Origin: Dichetophora obliterata | Taxonomy: Eukaryota; Arthropoda; Insecta; Diptera; Sciomyzidae | Length of the DNA stretch: 64,000 bases | Direction of reading: 5' to 3' | Assembly: GCA_963920525.1 (NCBI GenBank) | Contig: OY986438.1 | Location: 134,974,671-135,038,670, forward strand | In this document: positions 12,182 to 24,365 of the stretch, in pieces | How positions within the stretch are numbered: position 1 is the first letter of the stretch | Layout: every line of letters starts with the position of its first letter | The notes under the pieces: generated by a model | Databases searched by the model: none | What the model saw: the letters and a program-made list of their open reading frames with translations, nothing else | What the model was told of the DNA's origin: nothing | Program-made: the position numbers and the translations under genes

Positions 12182-12479
12182 GTACGAGTACTCGTTCATT
12201 CACGATGCAGAATTTTTGAAACGCTATGCGTTGATAGTCGGCGTTGAAGTTTCCAGGAAAAATAGATATGCATAATGATTGAGGATACAAGTTTTCAAAT
12301 CAAATTTTCACTCGTTAAAAATTATTCCAATTTTTGGAGCCGATGCGGGGCCCTTAGGCAGCTGCATACACTGCCTTATGGATAATCCGGCACTGCCAGT
12401 GGCATTAGATTTAATTTTTTTTTATGCAGTGCGCTACGTCTAACTCACTAACTGCATTCAAATAGAATTCATGAGAGTA
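12182..12479. other. Unassigned stretch
   Basis: No gene or repeat recognised. It includes a locally GC-rich patch near 12340-12400. Confidence 0.3.
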
Positions 12480-12705
12480 GGCCGCGTGACTGCTATCGAA
12501 ATTGTATAGAGTTGGTACATCAGGCACAGAGGTAGCGACTAAATAAAATAGTCGTTAAGGAAATTAGCATCAATTTGGCAAGCTTCGTACTTCTCTTTGC
12601 ATACACCAATACCTTTCAGATTATGCCATAGCTGTTTTTGAAGGCAAAGAAGGACTTAATTTGGACATAAAGTAATGTTTTTTAGAGTGCCTGACAGCAC
12701 GGGTG
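12480..12705 (-). pseudogene. Probable LINE fragment (region before reverse transcriptase)
   Basis: On the minus strand, adjacent frames give LWHNLKGIGVCKEK, then a CQIDANFLNDYF-like stretch. This resembles the linker between the endonuclease and reverse transcriptase domains of non-LTR elements (W..L...GV followed by D...LN..F). It is short, broken and without a catalytic motif, so the assignment is tentative. Confidence 0.4.
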
Positions 12706-12974
12706 TCTTCATTTCGATTGTAATTTCCATATAACAAAATTAATATTCATCGCTAGGATGTCGAATTGAGTTCGAAATCTGAAAAATTTGTCGAGGCTTA
12801 AAAAAGGTGACTTTTACGAAATAATACAAAGCAAATGCTAATTTGCTAACGAATTGCTAATTTTTTTAATGTTCTAGCTATTCTCCTGGCTTAATGAATA
12901 CAGTTTAAATAAATTATTTTAAAAAAAATACAAGAACTACAAACTCAATTCATTAAACTCAACATCAAGACTAT

Positions 12975-13113
12975 GGCCCATAACCATAGTCACAATAAAA
13001 GTAGACTCAAAATTTGGTGCAAGCTTTTTGACAACATATTATATTAAAAAACTGTCAAAAATGCTTATACCAAATTTTAGAGTCGACTTTTATTTTGACT
13101 GTGGTTATGAGCC
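12975..13113. mobile_element. Short hairpin MITE (139 bp)
   Basis: Almost the whole block is an inverted repeat. The left arm from 12975 reads GGCCCATAACCATAGTCACA and continues for about 55 bases; the right arm ends at 13113 with the inverted copy (12-15% mismatches). TA stands on both sides, which is a plausible target duplication. There is no coding capacity. Confidence 0.75.
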
Positions 13114-14274
13114 TATATCTTTAAAATAAGTTTATTTTTAACCTGGATACAATGCAAATGGGTTACAAGAGCTCAATAAATTTTTTAAAAATTGAACGTG
13201 AAAACTTGGTGAAATTAAATATTATTCAAAATAAACAGAAACTTTTTATTCCACACGCCAATCAAGTCAAGTAATACTTGTGCTAAGAAGCAAAGCAAAC
13301 GTAGTACAAAAGAAACAAAAGGCGAAAAGGAAGGAAAACCGCCAAAAAAATGATACAGGAAGGATTATTATTAGTCAAAAGCAAAGAACAGACAGAAGAA
13401 TTCAGTGAAGAAAACAGGAAGAACTAATGTAAACACATAGATACAACGTCAGAAATACAAACACACACACACACACACACGCATACAATTTAGTTACATG
13501 AAGCGTGCTGCTTGCAAGAAAAAAGAAAACTGTGCAGGAAGTGCTGCACGTCATCAGCTCAGTGAGTGACACTCAAACATTTTCATTAAGTTGTTGTTTT
13601 TGCTGTCGTTGTCGTTGTTGTTGTGGTTGTTGTTGTTGCTTGTTCTGTTATTGCTATTTATTAGAAATGAGTGTGAATGCCAGCACAGCGTCAGTCTGTG
13701 CGAGTTACACTGAATAAGTGAGCTATTGTGGCGTTCTATGTATGTATGTGTGTTTGTGTGTGTATGTGTGCGTTTTGCATGTGTTGTTTTAATACTTTTC
13801 TTTAAGCTTCTTATATGTTGATGACGTTTTGACGTTGATTTTATGAAGTTTTCATCATCTTCTGCTTTACTCAATTTTTCCGCCAGAGTTTGCTGTTATC
13901 CTTTGAATTGTATTATTTTCCGCTCTTTTTCAGTAAGCGAGGCAGCACCTCCCAAGCCTTTATTGTTTAGATTAAATTGTGGTGAACTGAAAGAGTATCT
14001 TAGTGTGTGTGTGTTTTTGTGTGTGAGGGGCAACCGCGTTTGTTCACAGCCACTTTATTATGACACATGAGGACAGCTGATGTCGTAATTTATTGTTGTG
14101 TTTGAAACAAGAACCGGAGCAAAAGTCGTTGATTTCGAGTTTTCATATACTTTGATGCAGCCAGAAGTTAGAGTTATTCTTCTAAAGGTCTCTTTAGTTA
14201 AACGTCTAGTCAAGGAATAGTCATTTTAGAATTTTTTTAATCTATAAAAAAATAATTTACATTTTTATTAATTA
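13114..14274. other. Non-coding stretch with (CA)n and trinucleotide tracts
   Basis: A (CA)n run of about 24 bases near 13460-13483, a GTT/GTC triplet tract at about 13590-13645, and a TATG/TG-rich tract at 13738-13775. Open frames at 13505-13717 and 13554-13874 (opposite strands) are composed of these repeats and show no domain. The texture is compatible with old host intron or intergenic DNA. Confidence 0.5.
13460..13483. repeat. (CA)n microsatellite
   Basis: Uninterrupted CA dinucleotides. Confidence 0.9.
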
Positions 14275-16459
14275 CTAACTGATATACTCAGTGTTACTCG
14301 AGAGTCATTTATGTAAACATTTTAACATACACTTCTCGATTAAATGTTTTTTAAAATCTGGAATAATGAAAAACATGTAGAATTTTATTTGTAAGCTACC
14401 GTTAATTACATTAATACAAAAAAGTTTTGGAAAATTTTTGTAGTTGGTGGTTCCATCTTTTGCGGTAAGCTAATTGAATTCAAAGAAGGGGTACGAAAAA
14501 CATATTTTAAAAATTAAAAAGAATTTTCATATAGACTTTATCTTAAAGCAAGCACAATTACTTTTTCAACAAAATAAAAATTATGGTAGGACTCAATGCG
14601 TCCTTGAGATATGGACATTTTAACGTCTAAACAAAGATTTATATTAACAAATATATTGAACTTTTAAACAAAAAAAAAATCTTAATGAAATATATTAAAA
14701 AGAGCGGAGTTGTTGGCATTAAAAGTAAGAACTTTGATTTTCATATAATTTTTTTCTTATTATTAGCTATCAATATTTTATGAAAATTCGTTGTACTAAA
14801 AATTATTGTACCTACTAAAATTTCTATTAGCTGCGTTTTTTCATTGGAGATCGGGATCATATAATCGCATTTGCAAGCAAAGCAAAAACAACAAAAAATC
14901 TAGCAAGTGAGCTGGACATTTAAATTGATCGAATTCTATGTTTTTCAGTGTTGATGACGCTAAGAAGATGACGCTGCGACTGAAAAACTGGCAGCACTGC
15001 ATTATATTACTTTTTATAAATATATCGCAAAACTTATCTGCTAGCTGCATAAGAACATCAAAAATTCTTCTGTAAGCAGAAAATAGCGCCACCTATCTGT
15101 AATTCCAAACGTATGGGGTTAAATTTGAAGAAACTTTTGAAAAAACTTTCAGCTATTCACCGCAAGGTGTATAGTTTGTACACACAGTTCTTACAAATGT
15201 GGCGCCATCTCTCTGTGAATTTAACGCACAGATCAAAACTAATGAAATAATTGTGCTGACCAGATGCGCATATGATTTATTATATCGCCATATAGCTGAA
15301 ACTGATTACATGAAAATATTAACTTTTACAGCATTCTTATTCACAGTCATCTTTTCGATAAAATTGTGATATATGTACAACATTTAAAGCACCATTGATA
15401 AAGAACTAAGTGACAACGGTGACACAATAGAGAGAAAAAATAGAGCCATCACAACAAAACAAATTTAACAGGAGGGGGCGGGGGGTGGAGAGGAAAAAAC
15501 TAAGTAGATATTACTATAAGGAAGATTTTATATAATCCAACATGTTCGTAATTACTCTAGACACACAACTGCATTCTTAGAGATTAATGAGGACGTTCAA
15601 ACTATAAAGAGAATTTTAACAAAAAACTAAGTTTTCTTAATAGTCTGGTATGAAAAAATAGATGTTTAGCCATAATTTTTGATTGGAAAGAGATATTGGG
15701 GTAATTTTTTTCACAGAAATTATTTTTGAGACTTGACTTTTTTGTAAAAAATATAAAAACAACATTTTGGAAAAAATAAATTTCGCGAAAAAAATCAAAG
15801 GGGGTACTTGTTGTTTTGATGACAAAAACAGTAAAATAATTTTTGCGCTTAGCTGGAAGAATTTTTGCAAATAAATGCTATGTCATATGAAAGGTAGTCA
15901 GATTTGCTGTTTTTAATTGATTTCATTTTTACAACAACAACAACAATTTTTGAGTAATTTTTTTAATAAAAAGTCAATATTTTGGACCTTTTTTGACATA
16001 ATCATAAAACATATATACACTGACTTAACGGTACAGTTCAGCCTATTTTTGTGAAGTGATTTTATTGAACTTTTGAACAAAAGAAATTTTAATGAAATAT
16101 ATTAATGGACAGCGGAGATATTTGCATTGAAAGACCAAACTTTGATTTTCATGTCGTTTTTTTCTCATTCTTAGGTAACGATGTTTAATGAAAAAGTCGT
16201 TGTACTGAAAATTTCTCCAATTTTGCAGATATGTGAGTGTTTTTGATGTCAAAATAACAAAACATTTTTAAAATTATATATGCAAAAATCTCCGATTTCT
16301 CCGAAAATTTCAGAGGGGGCGTGGCAAAAAATAAGTATGTAACATTTTAAGTTGGGATGCACTTAATACGTATACCTAGTTTGAGCAAACTCCGTTGAGC
16401 CGTTTAGATTTGTATAAAGGTCAAACAAACAAACAGAAAATGAGTTTTATTACTACAGA
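14275..16459 (-). mobile_element. Non-autonomous Helitron, copy A
   Basis: Read on the minus strand it begins TCTGTAGTAATAAAACTCA and ends GAGTATATCAGTTAG; the terminal CTAG of its relatives is mutated to TTAG. Copies B, C and D in this window share its body and confirm the ends. It inserted between A and T as Helitrons do, and has no inverted repeats and no target duplication. The body has no coding frame. Its right edge at 16459 abuts the next Helitron directly. In this copy the site occupied in copy D by a 947-bp insertion is empty (AATGAAATAATTGTGCTGAC near 15240-15262). Confidence 0.9.
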
Positions 16460-16915
16460 CTAGCTGATATACCCGGTGCTAATTGAGAAGTTATATCTCT
16501 TTACCCCAAATTTTTGACCGTTTTTGTCATCGGCAAATATACTAAGGCTCTCAGATTCATCAAATACCTTAAATGTTTAAGGTAAATAATCTGCCATGCA
16601 AGAATTTTCAAAGTTGTATTATTGCAATTTGGTAATTTCATGCCTTTGTGGTAAGTAACATTCTTGGTTTAGATGTGTTCTATTAGAAAAATTTTGTTTT
16701 CTAAAGAAACAAGCAAGTTTTTTAAAATTCTTAAGTTTCGTAAACTTCACTAAAACTTTCGTATCTGAAACACACAAAAAGTTTTTAGTACTAATTTTAT
16801 TTTTTTAGTGAAATAGAAAAATTAAACTAAAATGAAAGTGCTGGCTTTGAAAGAGAACAACTCGGTCATGTTACAAAGGATTGCATTATTTTTTTTTTGA
16901 AATTTTGATTGATTA

Positions 16916-19488
16916 CACTGTGCAACAATTTGAGGGTCATGCAATCTAACGGAGAGGCGAGTAGCGCAGGTCGATAGTGCTGGTCTAGACCAACGAAACT
17001 CTAAAAGGGTTTTGCAAAGTTAGCTCGCTTTTAAATGTTATAACCTTTGAAAGTTGAGGTGTTTTACTGTATTTTTCAATTAAATTTTTTATATAAAACT
17101 GGAAAAATGTATAAAAATATACATAAATATACTTGTTGTTTTTTGTCTTTTAACTACATAATGGAGATATTACGGTGCTTACAAAGCGTACAATGTGTAA
17201 AAAGTCATTTTCTGTCATTACTGAATATAAGTGCGATCGGAATTAAAGTATTAAGTTTGTAAAAATGAAGTGCAAAGGAAATATCGACAATTTTTGTTAT
17301 GTTTGTGGTTTTTTCAAGCCCGTAAAAAAATATAGTTATATTAGATCATTTACAAAAGATCTCATACAAGCGTATGAATCATATTTTAGTCAAAAAGTTA
17401 TTTGTAATGTACCGTGGGCTCCGAAAAATGTGTGCAACACATGCTATGCTAACATTTTAAATTGGAAAGCAAAAAAAGTTACTTCACTACGTTTTGGTGT
17501 ACCTATGTTATGGTTCGATCCGGGAATTCACGATTCTAAAAATTGTTATGCTTGCGCAAATTATGCAAATGGAATGAATAAAAAGAAAAGAAAAAAAAAA
17601 TTATGTGGCAGTTCCTAGTGTACAATTACCAATACCTCATTCCAACAACATCCCTGTGCCATTATGCCAATCTCCCGATGTTGAGTCAAGATTTACTGTC
17701 GCTAATACGTATGCAACGTATGCAACTTCTGAATACGTCCCTCCCCCATCAAAATTGGGCGATCCAGTTTTAATTACGCAAGAAAAACTAGATCTCATTG
17801 TGGCCAAGTTAATACTATCCCAGCGTAAATCGGAAGTATTAGCTTCTTTCTTGAAATCGAACAATTTATTGGCGCCGGAAACAAAAGTAACTGCATATCG
17901 CAATCGAAAAAAGGAAATGAAAAATGTTTTTACAGTTGAAGATGAAAACACTTTTGCATATTGCGACGATATAGAAGGTTTAATGAAAGCAATGGGTATC
18001 AGCTATAAGAAAGGGGATTGGCGTTTATTTATATACAGCTCTAAGTCCAGCTTGAAAGCCGTGCTTTTACATAAAAAAAAAATACTAAACCTGCAGTCCC
18101 AGTAGCTTATAGCACTAATACAAAGGAAACATACGAAAAACTTCAGCATATATTAGAAGTTGTTAAGTACAACAAAAACCAGTGGCGTATTTGTTGCGAT
18201 TTGAAGGTGGTGGCATTACTTTGTGGCATGCAAGGAGGATACGTCAAATATATGTGTTTTCTGTGTGATTGGAATACGCGGTACACTGGTGATCAATACG
18301 CTAAGCACGACTGGAACGCTCGAAACGAAAGTCAATATAGAGATGCCAATGTTATATGCGCACCACTTGTGCCGCACGAAAAAATTTTGATGCCACTTCT
18401 TCACGTAAATCTCGGAATCGTAAAAAACTTTTTAAAATGTGTTGCTAAAAGCGATGAAGTGTGTAATTGCTTAAGCGACATTTTTCCTAAAATTACCAAG
18501 GCTAAACTGTTGAATGGTAAGCTTATTTAAAAACTCCAAAGTCGTTAAAATAATGCTGATTAATTTATGTTAGGTGGTGTTAATGGTCCAGTCATACGAA
18601 AGCTGATGAAAACCGAATCTTTTAATCTTGTGTTGGTTGATGAAGAACTTAAAGCGTAGCAGTCTTGTAAGGAAGTCATCACGCGATTTTTGGGAAAATA
18701 TCGCTCTGAAAACTTCGAAATTTTCGTAAATCGTATGATGGATGCATTTTCGAATATTGGAGTGAACACGTCGTTGAAAATCTACTGCCTACATCATCAC
18801 TTGCAACACTTCAGCCAACAGTTACCAACAGAATCAGACGAACAAGGTGAACGATATCATCAGCTTGCGCTTCCTTTTGAAATGAGGTAAATATCTATTA
18901 AATTCGATTCTTGGGCATTACTGTTTTTATCTATTTATTTAGGTATAGGGGAAAGCAATCTGCAGACGCAATACTTGCTGAAATTTGTTGGTGGAGTACA
19001 AAGATGTAAGAAGAACGAGATGAAGATTCAGACGAGGCGTTAACAGAGCCTGATGTTAATGATTTGTTTGATGATTACGTTGCATCAGACAATGATTATG
19101 AAGAAATATAACAAAAACAATAACAACAAAGCAACAATACCTAAATTGTATTAAATTCTATAATTTTTTTTAATAGTATTGCTTATTTTGTAAAAAACGT
19201 TATAAAATGGTTAGTTTAAAATCCTTAATATGTAAAACTCATATAATGTTGAAATTGGTTGACATTTTATCCTTATTTCTCTGAAGAAAGAAGTAAAAAA
19301 TATTAAATATCATTCGAGTAATTAACACTTCATTTTTTTAAAATACGCTGCAAGAGGCAAACTTTCAATGCCTGTATCTCTGAAAAGCAAGCTAACTTTG
19401 CAAAACCCTTTTAGGGTTTTTTTACTATATGCTAGTACTACCAACCTGTGTTGGCCGATTATCCGTTAGAAAATTGTGTTGCACAGTG
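16916..19488 (+). mobile_element. TIR transposon with CACTG ends and TTA duplication (CACTA-like), 2,573 bp
   Basis: The ends are CACTGTGCAACA and its inverted copy, flanked by TTA at 16913-16915 and 19489-19491. The inverted repeats run about 110 bp with gaps and include a well conserved block CTAAAAGGGTTTTGCAAAGT at 17001-17020 and inverted near 19395-19414. CACT-type ends with a 3-bp duplication are the hallmark of CACTA/EnSpm elements; superfamily placement here is inference from the ends alone. The interior holds one plus-strand gene with two small introns. The element lies inside a Helitron. Confidence 0.75.
17265..19112 (+). pseudogene. Broken three-exon transposase-like gene of an arthropod-wide repeated family
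   Basis: The start is the ATG at 17265 (MKCKGNIDNFCYVCGF). The N-terminal part has spaced Cys pairs (CYVC, CNTC, CYAC) suggesting zinc binding, followed by a Pro/Ser-rich linker. The core contains GDWRLFIYSSKSSLKAVLLH, CDLKVVALLCGMQGGYVKYM and MCFLCDWNTR, then SDEQGERYHQ and a final YRGKQSADAILAE. These blocks recur, in my memory, in many uncharacterised insect and cnidarian proteins; D..., CDLK and GER could be a DDE-type triad, which is inference. Introns at 18517-18573 and 18887-18942 have GT..AG ends and keep frame. Defects: frameshifts in A-runs near 17590 and 18070, a TAG at 18657 replacing a likely Trp, and a TAA at 19007, after which an acidic tail stays open to about 19110. Confidence 0.7.
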
Positions 19489-20044
19489 TTATCCGTCCAA
19501 TCGTGTTTCATTTTTTTATTTTCGTTTCCCTTCTAAATTTTATAATTTTCCAAAAAAAAAAACGAACTTCTTTATATCGCAAAAAACTTTGGTAAAAATA
19601 TTTGTTGAAAAATGTTCAAAACCAAAATGCCTTTTTTAACGTTCTTTCATAGGATATGCATAAATATAGGATTAATTTAAGGTTTCTATCGTAAAAAATT
19701 TAAAAACGATTTATACGATCGAAAAATCAAGCCTAACATCAAAAAAATTCAAGATTTTTTTGTTTATTTTTATTCATTTTGTATTTTTGTAATTTTTTTG
19801 CATAAAAAGTAATTGTGTAGTTAAAGAATCATGACAATTTCTCAATTTGTTTTTGAGTTATACTCTCAAATACTCATTTAAACACTGCAACAGCAACGAC
19901 AGCGCCACCAACTGGGTCAAACTTTAGACCTAAGCCATCTACAGACCCAGCAGCACACACACCAAATTTCATCAAAATCGGTCCAGTCGTTTAGAAGGAG
20001 TTCAGTTACAAAGCCATGTACAGAAAAATCTTATATATAAAGAT

Positions 20045-20268
20045 TAATAACACGATATAAATTATTAATTTTTATTATTCATATAAATTCTTCATTCTTT
20101 TAGGATCTTAAATACATACAAAAATAACATTTAATTTTGCCCCTTAAAACCAACATCTGCCCACAAAAGCTCACACCAATGTTTCAAATGAAATATATTT
20201 TTAATATTTCGTCTCTGTTCGATAGTCCAAGATGACAAATGTCTTTGGTAAATGTCATATGTCACTCA

Positions 20269-20305
<37 letters not shown>

Positions 20306-21849
20306 AGCCATATACACAAACACTCTCACATAAATTAGACATTTAAGCAATAAATAAAGCCAAATCAATTTAAGTAGAATGTGCCAGCTGTTGCCTTGCC
20401 GCAGTGGATGAATGAAAAATAGCGACAGTTAGTCTAATGCTTCTATCTGCTCTTTGCTGCTGTTCAAGAGAAACAGAATGTACAGAATAAAAAAAAATAA
20501 AACCAGCTACTTTGCTGAAAATTAAAAAATATTCATTAAAATTCTTGAAATGCTTTATTTGTTAAGCTTGGTTTGTCTGTATGTTGTTGGGCTTGTTTAT
20601 TGGTTTGTTTGTCTTTTCATTACAATTTTGGTTTTTCGGTTTTTAGATTTCAATTTAATTAAATCATTCTGCCTGAGTAGTCGTCTACAGTTCCACTTCA
20701 TTGGCTCTTAAATGACTTTTTGGCAAATGGGTTCTTGAACAATTCGCAAGTGATGTGCAAAATTATAATCCTCCTCATCAATATTATTCAATTAACAAAC
20801 GCTTCGCTTTTCGCTTTTCTCATGAAGAAGAAAAGAAAAAAACATGAGCGCTCTTTCTTAAAGTATTCATTGTAATTAAGACTTTTTTACTTCTCTCGAA
20901 AAGTTTTCATTCACAAATTGCGCTCACTCTTTGAACTTTTTTGTAATGATCAACTTATTTCACAAGAAATGGTCCCTAGATGGGCCAAATTATCACTTTT
21001 TTCAAGTACATTTTAATGTTCTCTTACAAAAACCACAAAAAATGTCAAAAATAGTACTTATCTCTACCAAATTCACTCCGAGAAGGGTATATGTATGAGA
21101 TGATGGTTACATTATTTTTTTTTGGTATTTGCGGTCTCGATTTTCTTGAAATGTAGTTTTAAAACAGATAAACACAAATATGAATAAGTTTTAATGTTAC
21201 ATTGTTATTTGATCTTTTAAGCAAACACTATTCAAAACACTATAATAATATATTTGCAACCATTTAAAATTATTTATTACATATGCTGTTAATGTCTTAA
21301 TATAAGTCTTAATATGTTCTCAATAACATAAGTCTTAATATGTTCCCAAAATAACAATGGCAAGTTTTATTTGTTCTTTGATATGTATTAAGAAATTTAT
21401 GGTTAAAATAACTTAAAATTAATGATTAAAAAAAACTTACCGTAAAAGCATCATTAAGTAAAATTCTTAAATAAAACAGTACAAAACAAAGCAAAAATCT
21501 CATATGTCTTCTTTAAATTATTTAAGGGATGGTGCTTAAGAAAATTTTGAAAGTTTTTGTTTTTTCATTTTTCGAAAGGTAAAATTGTGTAGAATATTAA
21601 AGTGAAGTAGTTTTTGGATACGAAATTAAAATATTTACATGATTTTAATTGTTTAATTTAGATCAAGTAAGTCAAGTCTGCTGTGTAATTGACTCTATAC
21701 AAAGTTGTTTTTGTTGTTACCATCTTTATATTGCCGTCATAAGGAAGAGTGCCGCATCTACATTCGACCGTCCCATTTTTTACTTTTTCGAAAAGTTCCC
21801 GGGACACGTTGATTCTACTGTTAAAAAAATAAATTAACTAACGGTAAAT
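20045..21849. other. Unassigned non-coding stretch
   Basis: It contains a (CA)n tract at about 20273-20302 and otherwise AT-rich sequence. No domain is seen in any frame; the short open frame at 21649-21837 is not convincing. The part around 20350-20900 has host-like, non-repetitive texture. Confidence 0.4.
20273..20302. repeat. (CA)n microsatellite
   Basis: Uninterrupted CA dinucleotides, about 15 units. Confidence 0.9.
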
Positions 21850-24115
21850 AGTCGCGCAACCGGCTTAAAGACTTTTTGACTAAAAATTAATTTTTTCGAA
21901 AAAAACAAAAAATTTCTTCTTCAGTATTTTGCATATAACTACAAAACTAATGAAACAATTTGTATCAATTAATACTTATTTCAAAGCTAATAAAGTTTTC
22001 CATCTTATGCTATAATAAAAATGGCACATTTTTTCAGCAAATTTTTCTAAAAAACTCCGCAAAGTGAAATTTTGATTAAAATTTTTTCGAAAATTTGGTA
22101 ACGTCAACTCACATTATCCCACGTTACAAGAGCATGAAGAAGAAGTTTTTAATTATGTAAATTTTGTATTTTGAAAAATTTTACGGCAAAAATTTTCATG
22201 TATAATTCGAAGATATATGGATACGGTTTTTTTTTTCAAAAAAGCAACACAACTGCACAGTGAATTTTTTCAAAAAAACTCAATTTTATTTTTATTAAAC
22301 GTAGCTACATAAGTACGTGAGTAAAAGTTATATAAATATGATATTAGTTTTAATTGCAAGACATTCAACTTTATTTTTGTGATTTGCAATTATTTAAATG
22401 ACTATTTCTGTGGTCACAAGGAATAATGACTAAACTCAAAATATCGTAAAAAAACAATATTTTTATTGCACTAACTCCGACTTTTTTCCCGAAATATATA
22501 AACCGTACAAACGAAATATGTGCAGACATAAGTGATACTCTATTATGTGTAAAAAGTTTTTTCCTGTACCCTTCCAAAGATTGGCAGTAAAGAAAATGGC
22601 GTATCGCTTTTTTACGGTAGCTTGAGTTTAGACATTCTTCCCTGTGACCACGGATCTTATGGTATTGATCTGATACTGATCATTCTTTGAAACAACAACA
22701 ATCTAATAACAGCACGAACCTTGATGCGTTTGTTTTTTTTAGTGGGACAATTCACAATCTCATGTAATTTGGAAATCTGTGCTTTTGTAAAAAATATTAA
22801 AAATTTCCTATCAATTGTGAACGGTCTTTTTGATATAATTTGCTATAGTTGTTGCAAATTAGAAATTCACAGCTTACTGATGAAAAGCAAAATTATTTTT
22901 CCTCTGGAAATTTTGCTTAAGTCAATTTCATGTCAAAAAAAAATCTTTAAGCACGTTGAATTGGTTTTTTTATTTGCTTATATTCTATAACAGTTTTTTC
23001 GCCTTGAATTTTTTTTTATAATCAGCAGTCAGTCTGCAATTTATTATTGCAATGTACAGTAAATCTAAGCTATGGATTTAAGTGTTGTATATATGTTAAA
23101 GCGAAGTAAATGTATTCCTTAATATTTTCCTACTGTAGAGTAAATAAATATATATTTTACCATTTTGCAAATGGTATGGTACAAGACCATTTGCACTGGA
23201 TTGTGAATAGCCCTAGTATGTTTTCAGCATTACGATGCATTGTATTGCATTCTACTGTTATTTTTTTGCTGTTATACAGTAGAAAATTATTAAATACTGT
23301 TATTTTTTTGCTTTTCTGCCTTGGGGTTGGCCTTTGAGACCTTCGCTGGCTTAACTATACTATAAAGTTTTTCAATATTTTTTCTTGTAAGGAATTTATT
23401 TAGATGCATCCTTCCTTGTGGAGTATGAATAAAATTTTTTTGGATATTAAAAAATTGTTAAAAATTTAACTATTTTAAATTATCCAGCAGAAAGAGACAT
23501 AGGGCTTCTAAATATGGTAAATAATACGTGGACAATGGATCCAAGACAGCAGAATTGTGTTAACCAAGTGATTGAATATTACAATTGAAATCATCCGAAC
23601 TACGGAAAACGTGCAATACTTCGTAACTTAAACTAATGTCGTATAATGTTTTTTCTTATAGTTATTTACATAAATAATTAAGTTTAATAAAAATAAAATT
23701 GAATTTTTTCGAAAAAATGCACTGTGCAGTTGTGTTTTTTTTTGGTAAATCTTTGAATTATACATCAAAATTTTTGCCCTAAAATTCCTCAAAATATAAA
23801 ATTTACATAATTAAAAATTTCTTTCTTGTGCTCTTGTAACGCGGGGTAATGTGAGTTGAAGTTATCAATTTTTCGAAAAAATTTTAATCAAAATTTCACT
23901 TTGCAGAGTTTTTTAAAAAAATGTACTCAACAAAATGCAATGTTTCTTATAGCTTTTAAGCAAGTATAAATTGATAACTTTTAAATAAGTATAAATTGAT
24001 AAAAACTGTTTTATTAGTTTCATAAATATATGCAAAATACTGAGGAAGAAATTTCTTTTTTTTTCTAAAAAATGAATTTTTAGCCAAAAAGACTTTAAAG
24101 CGATTTCGTGACAAC
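21850..24115. mobile_element. Element with ~500-bp terminal inverted repeats
   Basis: Left arm 21850-22360 and right arm 23610-24115 are inverted copies of each other with scattered mismatches. For example, TTCAGTATTTTGCATATAAC near 21922 is inverted near 24030, and GTAACGCGGGGTAATGTGAG at 23836 pairs with CTCACATTATCCCACGTTAC near 22110. The extreme ends are TAGTCGCGCAA and TTGTCACGAAA (read inward), poorly conserved, and I could not fix the target duplication. The interior (22361-23609) has no recognised protein; frames at 22371-22577 and 22721-22990 are unassigned. The overall form is a long-TIR DNA transposon. Confidence 0.7.
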
Positions 24116-24357
24116 TAGGGATGGTAATTTTGGAGTTTTTTTCGACCCCGGGATATTCGGGAACTGAAATACAATCCCTGGATCCCGGGATAGTCCCCAA
24201 ATTCAAGAAGTTTTTATTTCGTAATTTATTTTTTTGCCAAAAAGTGCACACATTCACTTCTATTCTTTTATAGTACATACTCTGTATTAAATTGATATAA
24301 CAATGAAGACCAAATTGTATTAATTCAACAAAAAAAAAAAACAAACATAAAATTTGA
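24116..24357. other. Possible hAT-type MITE end followed by AT-rich sequence
   Basis: It begins TAGGGATGGTAATTTTGG, followed by CCCGGGATATTCGGG and CCCGGGATAG. Repeated CCCGGGA words next to a TAGGGATGG start are seen in some hAT-type MITEs. No partner end was found before the next element. Confidence 0.3.
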
Positions 24358-24365
24358 CTAATCAT

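Larger units (their letters stand above)
16460..20044 (-). mobile_element. Second Helitron, in head-to-tail junction with copy A
   Basis: On the minus strand it starts TCTTTATATATAAGATTTTT (right edge 20044) and ends CGGGTATATCAGCTAG (left edge 16460). The next minus-strand base belongs to copy A, so the junction reads CTAG|TC with no spacer. The right flank shows A before TC, as expected. Its 3' end matches the copies A-D family but its 5' end is different (TGAAATTTGGTGTGTGTGC nearby), so it is a related but distinct subfamily. It hosts a CACTA-like DNA transposon at 16916-19488; without that insertion it is about 1.0 kb. Confidence 0.85.

Noticed and set aside
13554..13874. His/Asn-rich and Cys-rich frames on opposite strands
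   Set aside because: Both are products of GT and GTT repeats.
16950..17000. tRNA-like sequence (GAGTAGCGCAGGTCGATAG)
   Set aside because: It lies inside the terminal inverted repeat of the CACTA-like element and has no B box at the right distance.
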